Shown here: positions 41,404-50,344 of the stretch, one piece after another
How the letters are laid out: each line of letters starts with the position of its first letter
Numbering within the stretch: position 1 is the stretch's first letter
DNA from: RYN-230 sp963718305
GTDB lineage: Bacteria > Actinomycetota > Actinomycetes > Streptosporangiales > Streptosporangiaceae
Direction of reading: 5' to 3'
Assembly (NCBI GenBank): GCA_963718305.1
Contig: CAVQZG010000007.1
Coordinates: 124,001-188,000, forward strand
DNA: 64,000 nt
The notes under the pieces: generated by a model
Database searches by the model: none
The model's input: the letters and a program-made list of their open reading frames with translations, nothing else
What the model was told of the DNA's origin: nothing
Position numbers and translations under genes: made by a program

Positions 41404-42630
41404 TCACGCTGGATCCTCCGGTGGGCCCGGGCCCGGGTCCGGGTCCGGCCCGGCCAGCTGGCTGAGGGCCTGCTCGGCCAGGACGCGGCGGGGCAGGCCG
41501 GTGGCCAGCGCCGCGGCGGCCACGTCGTCGTGCTCGGGCTTGGCCCGGTGCGGGCCGATCTTGACCCGGATCCGGTGTCCCTGGACGGTCACCTCGGCCT
41601 CCTGCCGGGGCAGCGCGCGACGCTGGACGGCGTGGCGCCGCGCGCCGAGGCTGCCCGTCTCGGCGAGCAGCCGCGCCTGGACCGGGCCCGCCTGGCCTGG
41701 CCGGCACAGCGCGGTGACGACGTGCGCGGGGCGGCCTTTCTTGCCGGTCACGGCCGTGATCCAGGCGTCCAGGGCACCCGCGCCCAGCAGCAGCCCGGGC
41801 AGGTCGCCGAGCAACTCCCCGGTCACGTCGTCGACGGTGGTCTCGACCATGATCAGGGTCTCAGTGCCGTCCGCCCCGTCCGCCCCCTCCGCGCCCTCGT
41901 CTCCGAGCGGCTCGCCGAGCAGGGCGGGCAGCACGTTGGGCCGCCCCGGCACGTCCCGCGTGCCCGCCCCGTACCCGCTGCCGGCCACCCGCATCGCGGG
42001 CACGGGCCCATACCGGCAGCCGGCCGCGCGCAGCAGCGCCGCGCCCGTCGGCGTGACCGTCTCCGCCGCCCTCCCGCCCAGCCCGGCGAGCGTCCCGGTC
42101 ACCGCCGCCCCGTCCAGCAGCGCTACCGTGGCCGGCGCCGGTGCGGGGAACTGGCCGTGGCGCATCTCGATGACGCCGGCCCCGAGGGTGAGCGGCGCCG
42201 ACCAGACCGCGCTGACCCGCAGCGCGTCCAGCGCCGCGGCCACTCCCACGGTGTCCACGATGGTGTCCACCCCGCCCAGCTCGTGCAGGTGTACCTCGGC
42301 GGCGGGCACGCCGTGGATCCGGCCCTCGGCCTCGGCCAGGGCGGTGATCGCCGCGGCGGCCAGCCGACCCGCCGCCGCGGGCACCGCGGCCCGGGCCAGC
42401 GTGAGCAGCTCGGCGGCGCGCCGCGCGGGCACGTCGTCCTGCACCCGGACCCGGGCCTGGCAGGCGGCCAGCCCGGCGCGCTGCACCGGCCCGGCGGTCA
42501 GCTCCCAGCCGGTGATCCCGGTGCTGGCCACGGCCGCCCGGACCGCGTCGAGCGGCGCGCCCAGGTCCAGCAGCGCGCCGAGCAGCATGTCACCGGAGAT
42601 CCCCGAGAACGGGTTCAGCCAGAGGATCAC
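41404..42630 (-). CDS. larC: Nickel-pincer cofactor biosynthesis protein LarC (nickel insertion)
   Basis: A 408-residue LarC, the CTP-dependent enzyme that inserts nickel into the pyridinium dithio-acid cofactor. Seen: WLNPFSGISGDMLLGALLDL at the N-terminus, VHLHELGGVDTIVDTVG near residue 115 with the His-rich metal strand, TPTGAALLRA, and C-terminal VETTVDDVTGELLGDL, TGKKGRPAHVVTALC. The reading frame is continuous, unlike the split larC1/larC2 of Lactiplantibacillus plantarum. The C-terminus is Pro/Asp-Gly-rich. GTG 42630 overlaps the larB stop (GTGA). It is the last gene of the leftward operon. Confidence 0.92.
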   Translation of the reverse strand: MILWLNPFSGISGDMLLGALLDLGAPLDAVRAAVASTGITGWELTAGPVQRAGLAACQARVRVQDDVPARRAAELLTLARAAVPAAAGRLAAAAITALAEAEGRIHGVPAAEVHLHELGGVDTIVDTVGVAAALDALRVSAVWSAPLTLGAGVIEMRHGQFPAPAPATVALLDGAAVTGTLAGLGGRAAETVTPTGAALLRAAGCRYGPVPAMRVAGSGYGAGTRDVPGRPNVLPALLGEPLGDEGAEGADGADGTETLIMVETTVDDVTGELLGDLPGLLLGAGALDAWITAVTGKKGRPAHVVTALCRPGQAGPVQARLLAETGSLGARRHAVQRRALPRQEAEVTVQGHRIRVKIGPHRAKPEHDDVAAAALATGLPRRVLAEQALSQLAGPDPDPGPGPPEDPA

Positions 42631-43481
42631 GGGCGCCTCGCCTGGCCCGGCGGCGCAGCCGGTTCGTCCGGCCGGAGGGCCACGGCCCGGCGGCGCATGC
42701 TGAACGCGAGCCGGTGGGCGGCCATGGCGGCGCCGAACCCTGAGTCGATGTTGACCACGCAGACACCTGCCGCGCAGGAGGTCATCATGGCCAGCAGCGC
42801 GGTGAGGCCGTCCAGCGCCGCGCCGTACCCGGTCGAGGTGGGCACCGCCACCACCGGCACGCCGACCAGGCCGCCCACCGCGCTGGCCAGCGCACCCTCC
42901 ATGCCCGCGATGACGATCACCACATCGGCCGCGGCGAGGTCACCGGCCACGGCGAGCAGCCGGTGCAGCCCGGCCACGCCGACGTCGCGGAACTCGGCGA
43001 CCTGCAGGCCGGTGGCGCGGGCCACCGCCGCCGCCTCGTCGGCCACCGGCCCGTCCGCGGTGCCCGCGGTCACCACCGCCACCCGGCACCCGTCCGGCGG
43101 GGCAGGCCGCCAGCACAGCAGCCGGGCCCGGGCGTCGTAGTCCCCCGCCCGCACCCCCGCCCCGGGCGCTCCCGGCTCCCGCACCCGGGCGGCCGTCATC
43201 TCGCCCGCCACCTCGGCCGCGGCGCCGGGCTCCAGCCGGGTCACCAGCACCGGCCCGGACGTGCGGTCCAGCAGCACGGCCGCGATGGCCGCGATCTCAG
43301 CGGGCTGCTTGCCCGGGGCGTAGATGACCTCCGGCAGCCCCTGCCGCCGCGGCCGGTCCAGGTCAACGGTGGCAAACCCGAGCGGGAGCGCGGCGCCCGT
43401 GTCCGGCTGGCCCGTGTCTGGCTGGCCCGCGTCCGGCTGGCCCGTGTCCGGCTGGCCCGTGTCCGGCTGGGCGGCGTCCAC
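42627..43481 (-). CDS. larB: Nickel-pincer cofactor biosynthesis protein LarB (NaAD carboxylase/hydrolase)
   Basis: A 284-residue LarB, which carboxylates nicotinic acid adenine dinucleotide to begin cofactor synthesis. The body is recognisable by LGFATVDLDRPRRQGLPEVI, the phosphoribosyl-aminoimidazole-carboxylase-like VVTAGTADGPVADEAAAVAR near residue 130, GVAGLHRLL, VIAGMEGALASAVGGLVGVP and VPTSTGYGAALDG. The first 30 residues are an unusual QPDTG pentapeptide array that precedes the conserved start. GTG 43481 follows the larE TAG directly. It overlaps larC by 4 nt. Confidence 0.92.
   Translation of the reverse strand: MDAAQPDTGQPDTGQPDAGQPDTGQPDTGAALPLGFATVDLDRPRRQGLPEVIYAPGKQPAEIAAIAAVLLDRTSGPVLVTRLEPGAAAEVAGEMTAARVREPGAPGAGVRAGDYDARARLLCWRPAPPDGCRVAVVTAGTADGPVADEAAAVARATGLQVAEFRDVGVAGLHRLLAVAGDLAAADVVIVIAGMEGALASAVGGLVGVPVVAVPTSTGYGAALDGLTALLAMMTSCAAGVCVVNIDSGFGAAMAAHRLAFSMRRRAVALRPDEPAAPPGQARRP
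43396..43470 (-). repeat. Five 15-bp units encoding QPDTG at the LarB N-terminus
   Basis: Five consecutive copies of CCCGTGTCCGGCTGG (plus-strand) with two single-base variants encode QPDTG/QPDAG. They form an N-terminal tail not expected in LarB proteins. If the tail is dispensable, the true start is still constrained because no other good start is seen before the conserved LGFATVD. Confidence 0.9.
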
Positions 43482-44345
43482 CTAACCCGCCCGCTGGACC
43501 ACGGACAGCGGCAGCAGGGCGTTCATGCTGCCGCTGCGCAGCCCGGCCAGGTCGGCGGTGGCGAACACGAAGCCGGCCGCGCGGACCAGGGCGGTGATCT
43601 CCTCCCGGCGGTCCAGCAGCCGCCCGAGGTCGTCCGGCGGGACCTCGATCCGGGCCACGCTGCCCGCCGCGTGGGCCCGGACCCGGCAGACTCCGAAGCC
43701 CGCCTGGTGCAGTGCGTCCTCGGCCTGCTCGATCCGGCCGAGCAATTCCGGGCTGACCGGGTCGCCGTACGCGATCCGGGAGGACAGGCAGGCGGCCGCG
43801 GGCTTCTCCGCGGTGACCAGGCCCAGCTCCCGGCTCACCGCGCGGACCGCTGCCTTGGACAGCCCGGCGTCGACCAGCGGGAACACCGCTCCACGGTCGC
43901 GGGCGGCCTGCTGGCCGGGCCGGTGGTCGGACAGGTCGTCGAGGTTGGTGCCGAGCGCGACCCGCGCGCCCATGGCCGCCGCGACCGGCAGCAGCGCGTC
44001 GAAGAGCGCGCTCTTGCAGTGGAAGCACCGGTCGGCGCCGTTGCGGCGGTACTCGGGCCGGTCCAGTTCGTCGGTGGCCACCTCGACGTGGGCCAGGCCG
44101 CGGGACCGGGCGAAGTCGCGCGCGGCGGCCCGCTCGGCGGCGGGCAGGCTGGCCGATACGGCCGTGACCGCCAGCGCCCGCGGCCCCAGCACGTCGTGGG
44201 CCACGGCGGCCAGCAGCGCCGAGTCGGCCCCGCCCGAGAACGCGGTGACCAGCCGGTCCTCCTGGTCCAGCCGGTGCCTCAGCCGCCCGAGCACCTCAGC
44301 CACGCCCTCAGCCAGGCCCCGCTCAGGCCCGCCCGCTCCGGTCAC
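43482..44345 (-). CDS. larE: Nickel-pincer cofactor biosynthesis protein LarE (sulfur transferase)
   Basis: A 287-residue PP-loop ATPase that puts sulfur into the cofactor. Seen: VTAFSGGADSALLAAVAHDV near residue 32 (SGGxDS ATP motif), DRCFHCKSALFDALL near residue 105, ALGTNLDDLSDHRPG, and KPAAACLSSRIAYGD near residue 185. The Cys in the last motif sits where the sacrificial Cys of the lactobacillus enzyme lies; whether this LarE is of that type or the Fe-S type cannot be settled by eye. GTG 44345 overlaps the larA stop (GTGA). Confidence 0.92.
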   Translation of the reverse strand: MTGAGGPERGLAEGVAEVLGRLRHRLDQEDRLVTAFSGGADSALLAAVAHDVLGPRALAVTAVSASLPAAERAAARDFARSRGLAHVEVATDELDRPEYRRNGADRCFHCKSALFDALLPVAAAMGARVALGTNLDDLSDHRPGQQAARDRGAVFPLVDAGLSKAAVRAVSRELGLVTAEKPAAACLSSRIAYGDPVSPELLGRIEQAEDALHQAGFGVCRVRAHAAGSVARIEVPPDDLGRLLDRREEITALVRAAGFVFATADLAGLRSGSMNALLPLSVVQRAG

Positions 44346-45652
44346 GCCGCGCTCCCTTCCGCTTCCGCGCCCACGAACGGGATCGTCTGCGGGCCCTCGG
44401 GCAGCACGCAGACCCGCGCGCCGGGCCCGGCCGCCTCCAGTTCGGCGGCGACCGCGGCCGCGATGTCCGGCACCGCGTACAGGTGCGCGCTGCGCAGGTC
44501 CGGGTCCGTCAGGCCGGACGCGTGCACGCCCACCCGGGCCCGGCGCAGCACCCGGGCCAGCACCTGGACCTGCCATTGGTCCGGCACGGTCGTGCTGCGC
44601 GCGGCGATCGAGGCGAGCAGCCGTTCCGGCGTCGGCTCCGCGGCCAGTTCCGCGCGGAACGAGCCGTGGTCAGGGAATCCGTCCGCGCACTCGGCCGCAC
44701 AGATGATCAGCCCGCCGGGCACCACCACGGTGGCCGCCGCGGACATGCCCTTGACCGCCTGGTACAGGTTCTGGTCCAGCGGGAACCCGGCGTTGGTGGT
44801 CACCACCACGTCGAACAGGCCGTCCACCGGGCACATGGAGACTTCGCGGACATAAGCCCGGGCCGCCGCGTGCATGGCCAGCACCTCGCCGCCGAACGCC
44901 GCGACGACCTGCTGCTCCCGGTTCAGGACGACGTCGAAGGCGAAGTCCACCCCGGTCGCCGCCGCGATCGCGCGCACGTCGTCGTGCACCGGGTTGCCCT
45001 CGCAGATCCCCCAGGTGGCCTGCTCGCTGCCGATCCGCCTGGCGTCGTGCAGGGTCAGCGTGGTGTCCAGGCCGGCCAGGCCCGGCGCGACCAGCTTGGG
45101 GCCGCCGCTGAACCCGGCGAAGAAGTGCGGCTCCACGAACCCGGTGGTGATCTTCACGTCCGCACCGGCCCAGTGCTTGTTCAGCCAGACCGGCACCCCG
45201 TCGCCGTGCTCGCCGCACCAGGTCAGCATGCTCTCGTCGCGGGCATCGTGGTTGATCACCCGCAGCCGGGCGGCCAGCTCGGGGCCCAGCATCTCGCCCA
45301 GCTCGGCCGCGGTGTTGCCCCGGTGCGTCCCGGTCGCGATCAGCACGGTCAGGTCGTCTGGCCCCGCGATGCCGTCCAGTTCATCCAGCAGCGCCCGGAG
45401 CATGGCCGCGCGGGGCTGCGGCCGGGTCACGTCGCAGACGGACACGGCGATCCGCTGGCCCGGGCGGACCACCGCCCGCAGCGGCGGCCCGGCCACCGGA
45501 TGGCGCAGCGCGTCGCGCAGCGCGGCCGGGACATCCGGCGCGGCGCGATGGTACGACGGCGCGACGACCGTGGTGCGGTCCGCGGGCAGCGAGATACGCA
45601 GGCCCTGGCGCCCATAGGCCAGGTCAACCTCCAGCAGGCCATCAGCAGGCAT
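44342..45652 (-). CDS. larA: LarA-family nickel-dependent hydroxy-acid racemase/epimerase
   Basis: A 436-residue LarA homologue that would use the Ni-pincer nucleotide to interconvert alpha-hydroxy-acid stereoisomers by hydride transfer. Seen: VSVCDVTRPQPRAAML near residue 75, VLIATGTHRGNTAAELGEML near residue 106 (active-site His), INHDA, and the cofactor-binding ADVKITTGFVEPHFFAGFSG (Lys that is covalently bound in L. plantarum LarA, and His), then GGPKLVAPGLAG. ATG 45652 overlaps the end of the aldo/keto reductase gene by 11 nt. The family includes lactate, malate and other hydroxy-acid racemases and sugar-acid C2-epimerases, so lactate racemase is only one option; context favours a sugar acid or L-lactate from deoxysugar breakdown. 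Confidence 0.88.
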   Translation of the reverse strand: MPADGLLEVDLAYGRQGLRISLPADRTTVVAPSYHRAAPDVPAALRDALRHPVAGPPLRAVVRPGQRIAVSVCDVTRPQPRAAMLRALLDELDGIAGPDDLTVLIATGTHRGNTAAELGEMLGPELAARLRVINHDARDESMLTWCGEHGDGVPVWLNKHWAGADVKITTGFVEPHFFAGFSGGPKLVAPGLAGLDTTLTLHDARRIGSEQATWGICEGNPVHDDVRAIAAATGVDFAFDVVLNREQQVVAAFGGEVLAMHAAARAYVREVSMCPVDGLFDVVVTTNAGFPLDQNLYQAVKGMSAAATVVVPGGLIICAAECADGFPDHGSFRAELAAEPTPERLLASIAARSTTVPDQWQVQVLARVLRRARVGVHASGLTDPDLRSAHLYAVPDIAAAVAAELEAAGPGARVCVLPEGPQTIPFVGAEAEGSAA

Positions 45653-46598
45653 CAAGCTCCGTCCACGCGTCGTCCGGCACCACGGTAGCGAAGCGGGCCA
45701 GGGTGGCGGCAACCTCCTCACCGCTGCGCATCCCGCCGACCACGGACACCACGGCCGGATGGCGCAGCGGGAACTGGATGGCCGCGTCCGGCAGGGACAC
45801 CCCGTGCCGCTGGCAGATCCCGGCCAGGGCCCGCGCCCGGGCCAGCACCTGCGGCGTGGCCGGCCCGTAGTCGAAGTACGCCCCGTCGCCGGGCCAGGCC
45901 CGGGCCAGCAGCCCGGAGTTGAACGGCGCGGCCGCCACCACCGCCACCCCCCGCGCCGCGCACTCGTCGACCAGCGGCTGCCCCGAGCGGTCCAGCAAGG
46001 TCCACCGGCCGGCCAGCATGACCAGGTCGATGCCGGTCTCGCGGACCATCCGCAGCGGGGCCTGCCACTGGTTCATGCCCACCCCGACGGCGCTGACCAG
46101 GCCTTCCTCGCGCATCCGGATCAGCTCGGGGATCGCGCCGGCGATGGCCTCGTCCACGTGATCGTCCGGATCGTGCACGTACACGAGGTCGGCCCGGTCC
46201 AGCCCGAGACGGCCCAGGCTGCCCTCCAGGCTGCGCCGGACCGCCGCCGCGCTGAAGTCAAACCGCCGCCGCAGCGTGTCCGGCACCGCGAAGCCGCCCG
46301 CGGCCAGGTCCGAACCCGCTGGCCGCGGATTGGGTTCCAGCATCCGGCCCACTTTCGTCGAGATAACGAAAACCTCCCGCGGCCGGTGCCGCAGCGCAGC
46401 GCCGAGCCTGCGCTCGGACAGGCCCAGCCCGTAGTGCGGCGCGGTGTCGAAGTAACGGATCCCGCCCGCCCAGGCGCAGTCGACCGCCGCGGTGGCCTCC
46501 TCGTCGGTGGTCTCGGTGTACAGGTTCCCGGCCGAGGCGCCGCCGAAGCCCAGCGCGGTCACCGCGGCCGCTGTCGTGCCGATCGGGTGCTGCTGCAT
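45642..46598 (-). CDS. Aldo/keto reductase (L-fucose/D-threo-aldose 1-dehydrogenase-like)
   Basis: A 318-residue AKR starting at ATG 46598 with GGGAGGA upstream. Seen: VTALGFGGASAGNLYTETTD, GGIRYFDTAPHYGLGLSERR near residue 50 (catalytic Asp and Tyr), VFVISTKVGRML (catalytic Lys), and DLVYVHDPDDH. The first motifs and the FDTAPHYG segment match the NAD(P)-dependent aldose 1-dehydrogenases that oxidise L-fucose or related sugars to lactones. The next gene upstream is a lactonase, consistent with aldose, then lactone, then aldonate. Exact sugar inferred. Confidence 0.85.
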   Translation of the reverse strand: MQQHPIGTTAAAVTALGFGGASAGNLYTETTDEEATAAVDCAWAGGIRYFDTAPHYGLGLSERRLGAALRHRPREVFVISTKVGRMLEPNPRPAGSDLAAGGFAVPDTLRRRFDFSAAAVRRSLEGSLGRLGLDRADLVYVHDPDDHVDEAIAGAIPELIRMREEGLVSAVGVGMNQWQAPLRMVRETGIDLVMLAGRWTLLDRSGQPLVDECAARGVAVVAAAPFNSGLLARAWPGDGAYFDYGPATPQVLARARALAGICQRHGVSLPDAAIQFPLRHPAVVSVVGGMRSGEEVAATLARFATVVPDDAWTELDAC

Positions 46599-46614
46599 CA
46601 CGTCCTCCCGTGCG

Positions 46615-47454
46615 TCAGCGCCCGAACCGGTACCAGGCGCGGGCCGTGCCGCCGCGGACCTCCGCGCGCTCCGCGGGACTGAGGCGGCCCAGGACCGGCG
46701 TGACCGCCGCCGCCACCTCGGCGTAGCTGGCCGCCAGCAGGCAGACCGGCCAGTCCGAGCCGAACATGGTCCGCGCCGGGCCGAACCGGTCCAGCACGTA
46801 CTCCATGACCGGGGCCAGCTGGCCGGGCGTCCACGAATCCCAGTCCGCCTCGGTGACCAGCCCGGACAGCTTGACCGCCACGTTCGGGAGGGCCGCCAGC
46901 GCCCGCAGGTCCGCCCGCCAGGCCGAGAGGTCACCGGCCGCGATCGGCGGCTTGCCCGCGTGATCCAGCACGAACCGGACCTCCGGCAACGCGGCCACGG
47001 TCTCGGTGACCAGCGGCAGCTGGTGGGGCGAGATCACCAGGTCGTAAGCCAGCCCGGCGGCGGCCACCGCGCACAGCCCGTCCCGGACCTGCGGCCGGCC
47101 CAGCCAGCCGGGGTCCGGCTCCTCCTGGAGCTGATGGCGCACCGCCACCAGCGCCTGGCCGCCCGGCCCGGACCGGGCCGCCTCCAGCTGGCCCGCCACG
47201 TCCGGGCGGGCCAGATCCGCCCAGCCGACCACCCCGGCCACCAGCGGCTGCGCGGCGGCCAGGGCCAGCAGCTCCCGGGTCTCCGCCGCGCTGGCCACGG
47301 TCTGCACCACGATCACCGTGTCCTGGCCCGCGGCGCGCAGGTCGGCGGCCACGTCGTCCAGGCCGAAGGAGCGCTGCAGCGCCTGCAGGCCGTCGGTCCA
47401 CGGCTGCGGCCGCGCGGCCAGGTCCCACACGTGCACGTGCGCGTCCGTGGTCAT
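46615..47454 (-). CDS. Amidohydrolase-family sugar lactonase (L-fuconolactonase/rhamnonolactonase-like)
   Basis: A 279-residue TIM-barrel hydrolase of the amidohydrolase_2 group. Seen: DAHVHVWDLAARPQPWTD at the start (metal-site HxH), VIVVQTVASAAETRELLALA, GVVGWADL, GVRHQ-like ALVAVRHQLQEEPDPGWL, FVLDHAGKPPI near residue 165, VAVKLSGLVTEADW, and MFGSDWPVCLLA near residue 235 (metal Asp). This order is typical of L-fuconate and L-rhamnonate lactonases. ATG 47454; 16 nt separate its stop from the aldo/keto reductase start. Confidence 0.86.
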   Translation of the reverse strand: MTTDAHVHVWDLAARPQPWTDGLQALQRSFGLDDVAADLRAAGQDTVIVVQTVASAAETRELLALAAAQPLVAGVVGWADLARPDVAGQLEAARSGPGGQALVAVRHQLQEEPDPGWLGRPQVRDGLCAVAAAGLAYDLVISPHQLPLVTETVAALPEVRFVLDHAGKPPIAAGDLSAWRADLRALAALPNVAVKLSGLVTEADWDSWTPGQLAPVMEYVLDRFGPARTMFGSDWPVCLLAASYAEVAAAVTPVLGRLSPAERAEVRGGTARAWYRFGR

Positions 47455-47503
47455 CCCGGTCGGCTGCCCCGTGCCGGGCTGGGGCCCGGGCTGGCTGGCG
47501 GAG

Positions 47504-48265
47504 TCACGCCCGGGGCCGCAGGCGCAGACCGCCCATGCCGCCGTCCACGGCCAGCTCGGTGCCGGTGGTCGATCCGGCGGCCGGGGAGGCCAGGTAGACG
47601 ACGGCCGCGGCGACCTCCTCGGCCGACACCAGCCGGCCGTGGGGCTGCCGGGCCTCCAGCGCGGCCCGCTCGGCGGCCGGGTCGGGCGCCACGTCCAGCA
47701 GCCGGGCGACCCAGGGCGTGTCGGCCGTGCCCGGGTTCACCGCGTTGACCCGGATGGCGTCGGGCATCCCGTCGGCGGCCATGGCCCGGCTCAGCGCGGC
47801 CACCGCGCCCTTGCTGGCCGAGTACACGGCCCGGTCCGGCAGCCCCGCGGTGGCCGCGATCGACGCCGTGTTGACCACGGCGCCGTGCCCGGACTCCCGC
47901 AGGAACGGCCAGGCCGCGCGGGACACCCGGGCGGTCCCGATCACGTTCACGTCCAGCACCCGCTGCCATTCGGCGTCGGTGCTCTGCTCGACGCTGCCCT
48001 GGGCACCGATACCGGCGTTGTTGACCAGCACGTCCAGGCCGCCCAGCCGCTCGGCGGCCGACTGCACCGCGGCCTGCACCGCGTCGTCGTCGGTGATGTC
48101 GGCCTGCACGTAGCCGGTACCGGCCGGCAGCCCCGCGGGCGGTGCCTCCGTCATGTCCAGTACCACCACCGCCGCGCCCTCGGCCGTGAACGCCGCGGCG
48201 ATCGCGGCGCCCAGGCCGGATGCCCCGCCGGTGACCAGCGCCCGCAGGCCCGTCAGCTGTCCCAT
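47504..48265 (-). CDS. Short-chain dehydrogenase (2-keto-3-deoxy-fuconate or sugar dehydrogenase-like)
   Basis: A 253-residue classical SDR. Seen: ALVTGGASGLGAAIAAAF near residue 9 (NAD(P) binding), LVNNAGIGAQGSVEQ near residue 80, VNTASIAATAGLPDRAVYSA followed by SKG near residue 150 (catalytic Ser, Tyr, Lys), and VDGGMGG at the end. Asp at the end of strand 2 (VVVLDMTEA) favours NAD over NADP. ATG 48265 has GGAAAGGA upstream. In the non-phosphorylative fucose route this enzyme type oxidises 2-keto-3-deoxy-fuconate; here that is inferred from the lactonase next door. No aldonate dehydratase is in the window. Confidence 0.85.
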   Translation of the reverse strand: MGQLTGLRALVTGGASGLGAAIAAAFTAEGAAVVVLDMTEAPPAGLPAGTGYVQADITDDDAVQAAVQSAAERLGGLDVLVNNAGIGAQGSVEQSTDAEWQRVLDVNVIGTARVSRAAWPFLRESGHGAVVNTASIAATAGLPDRAVYSASKGAVAALSRAMAADGMPDAIRVNAVNPGTADTPWVARLLDVAPDPAAERAALEARQPHGRLVSAEEVAAAVVYLASPAAGSTTGTELAVDGGMGGLRLRPRA

Positions 48266-48302
48266 GCTCGTCCTTTCCCTGCTGCGTCTCAGGCGCCGCG
48301 TC

Positions 48303-50344
48303 TCAGCGGGCGGCGTCCCGCGGGGCCGCGTCCCATGGAGCCTGAGCTGAGGGAACCCGGACCCGCAGGCGCAGCCGCAACGTCAGCGTCACCTCGGTCC
48401 CGGGCGGCAGCTCGACGTCCAGCCAGGGACCGCCCACGGCGACCTCCCGCCCGCTGATCTCGACATCATGGCTGATGTATTCGGTGTGCTGCCCCATCCA
48501 CCCCGCCGCAGCGCACGTGTACCCGGCGGTCTCGATGTCGTGCTCGGCGTACGCACCGGCCTGCACCGTCACCGTGCGGGCCGCCGCGGCGGACAGGTTG
48601 ACCAGGGTCACCGTGGTCGCCGCCGGGTCGATCGAGCTGACCAGTGCGGCCACATCCGGGGGCAGCCCCGGCCGGCGGCGCCGCGGGTCGTAGTAGCGGA
48701 CCCGGGCCTGGGTCAGCCCGCCGTTGTAGACGACCTGGGGTGCACCCCAGGTCAGCTGGGTGAGCGCCTCGGTGACCACCGGGTTGAGGTTCTGCCACAG
48801 GTGGATGTCCGGCTCGGCCACCTCCTGGCCGGCGTGCTGTTCCATCAGCGCCAGCCGCCGCCGGGCCTGGGCGTGCGCGGCGCCCAGGATGGCGGCCGGG
48901 TAGTCCGGGTTGTCCCCGCGCAGGTAGGCGTACCAGGGCTCCTCGTGCCCGGCTTCCTCCTTGTCCCGGAACGGCCGGACGGCGGTCCAGTCGTAGCCGC
49001 TGGCCGCGCGGAGCGCGTCCAGCCGGGCCTGGTCGCCCGGGTCGGCGGTGTATTGCCACAGGGCGACCGGCACCGAGGCCTGCACCGGGTTCCAGTCGAA
49101 CCAGCCCCGGTCGCTGTGCCGGTAAGGGACCAGCAGGATGGGCTGGTCCGCGGCGGGCCCCAGATGGGCGTGCCAGCGCGGGCTGATGCTGGAGTCGCTG
49201 CTGCTGAACGCGAAGCTGCGGGCCCGGCCGATGATCTCGTCGAGCAGCTGGCGGGGCAGGTCCAGGTAGCCGTCGTCGCCGGTGGCCAGGGCTGCGGTCA
49301 TCGCCCCGATCAGGGTGGCCTGCGCGACGCTGTACATGCCGTGCGGCCAGGACCAGCCGTAGTGCCCGCCGTACCAGCGGCCGTCCAGCTGGCTGCCGAC
49401 CGCGCCGTCGGCGCCTACGTTGTCCGGGATCAGGCCGCCGTTGGCGGCGGCGCGGCGCTGCCACGCGCCCACGTAGCCCGCCAGCCAGCGGGCGTACCGC
49501 GGCTCACCGCTGACCAGGAACGCGTTGAGGACCAGGCCGCCCACGCCCAGGTTGCCGACCACGTCACCGCGGCCCAGCCGGCGCTGCATCTCGGCGCCCA
49601 GCCGGGGATCACCGTCATCCTCCGGCGCCACGTCCCCGTTGGGGGCCAGCCAGTCCAGGGGGTAGCCGTACTGGGCGGCCTCCGCCTCGGTCCACGGGTA
49701 GCTGGGCGCGTCGGCCAGCCCGGCCCGGGCCCCGCCGCTGCCGTTGTGCGGCGCCGTGATGATCTGCCGGACCGGGTCATAGTTCCCGTGCGCGGGGTCG
49801 GTGTACAGGTCGGCGAACCGCAGCGCCCGGTCCCGCCAGCGGTCCGGGTCGGCCAGCGTGAGGAAGTAGAAGAACAGCATGCTCTCGCCCTGGTGGAACC
49901 AGTCGTAGCCGATCTCGAACTCGTCGCGGAACATGCCAAGCCGGGTGAGCTGGCCCACCACCCCGTGCCAGTGCCTGCTGCTGGCCTCCAGCAGGTCATC
50001 AGCCCCGCCGAGCAGGTAGAGCTGCGGCCAGTTGAAGAACACCTCCAGGAAGTCGTCGGCGCCGTCCCGGGACGAGAGCTGCCCGTCGTAGCGCAGCGAC
50101 CCGTCCGGCCGGGTGTACAGCCCGGCGAACCGCCGCCAGCCCTCATCCAGCAGCCGGAACAGGGACCGCTCGGCCAGCGCCCAGTACGGCGGCTCCAGGC
50201 ACGGCACCGTGGCCCGGACCACCGGGCGGGGGCCGGCGGGCGGCCGGGGTGGCCGGCGCCGTCATCCTGGGTCACAGTTCCCGCCGGGTCCGGTGTGGTG
50301 GCTGGGGGCCTGGCCACGCTGGGGTTTTCGTTGCGGCGGCTCAT
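48303..50344 (-). pseudogene. Cytoplasmic six-hairpin (alpha/alpha-toroid) glycosidase-like enzyme, one frame break near the start
   Basis: The body reads leftwards from 50222 and shows repeated helical hairpins (PYWALAERSLFRLLDEGWRR, FFNWPQLYLLGG, EIGYDWFHQGESMLFFYFLT, DGRWYGGHYGWSWPHGMYS) and a C-terminal beta domain (VTLVNLSAAAARTVTV). The likely true start is ATG 50344, which overlaps the permease stop as ATGA and has AAGGA upstream, but its frame does not join the body. One base lost in the G-run region 50222-50262 would fix it, giving about 680 residues. No signal peptide is seen. I do not recognise the exact family; a lyase or hydrolase for an imported oligosaccharide fits the operon. 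A shorter protein from GTG 50222 is the alternative. Confidence 0.65.

Noticed and set aside
41404..42630. Programmed frameshift in larC as in L. plantarum
   Set aside because: The gene is one continuous frame with both halves in phase.
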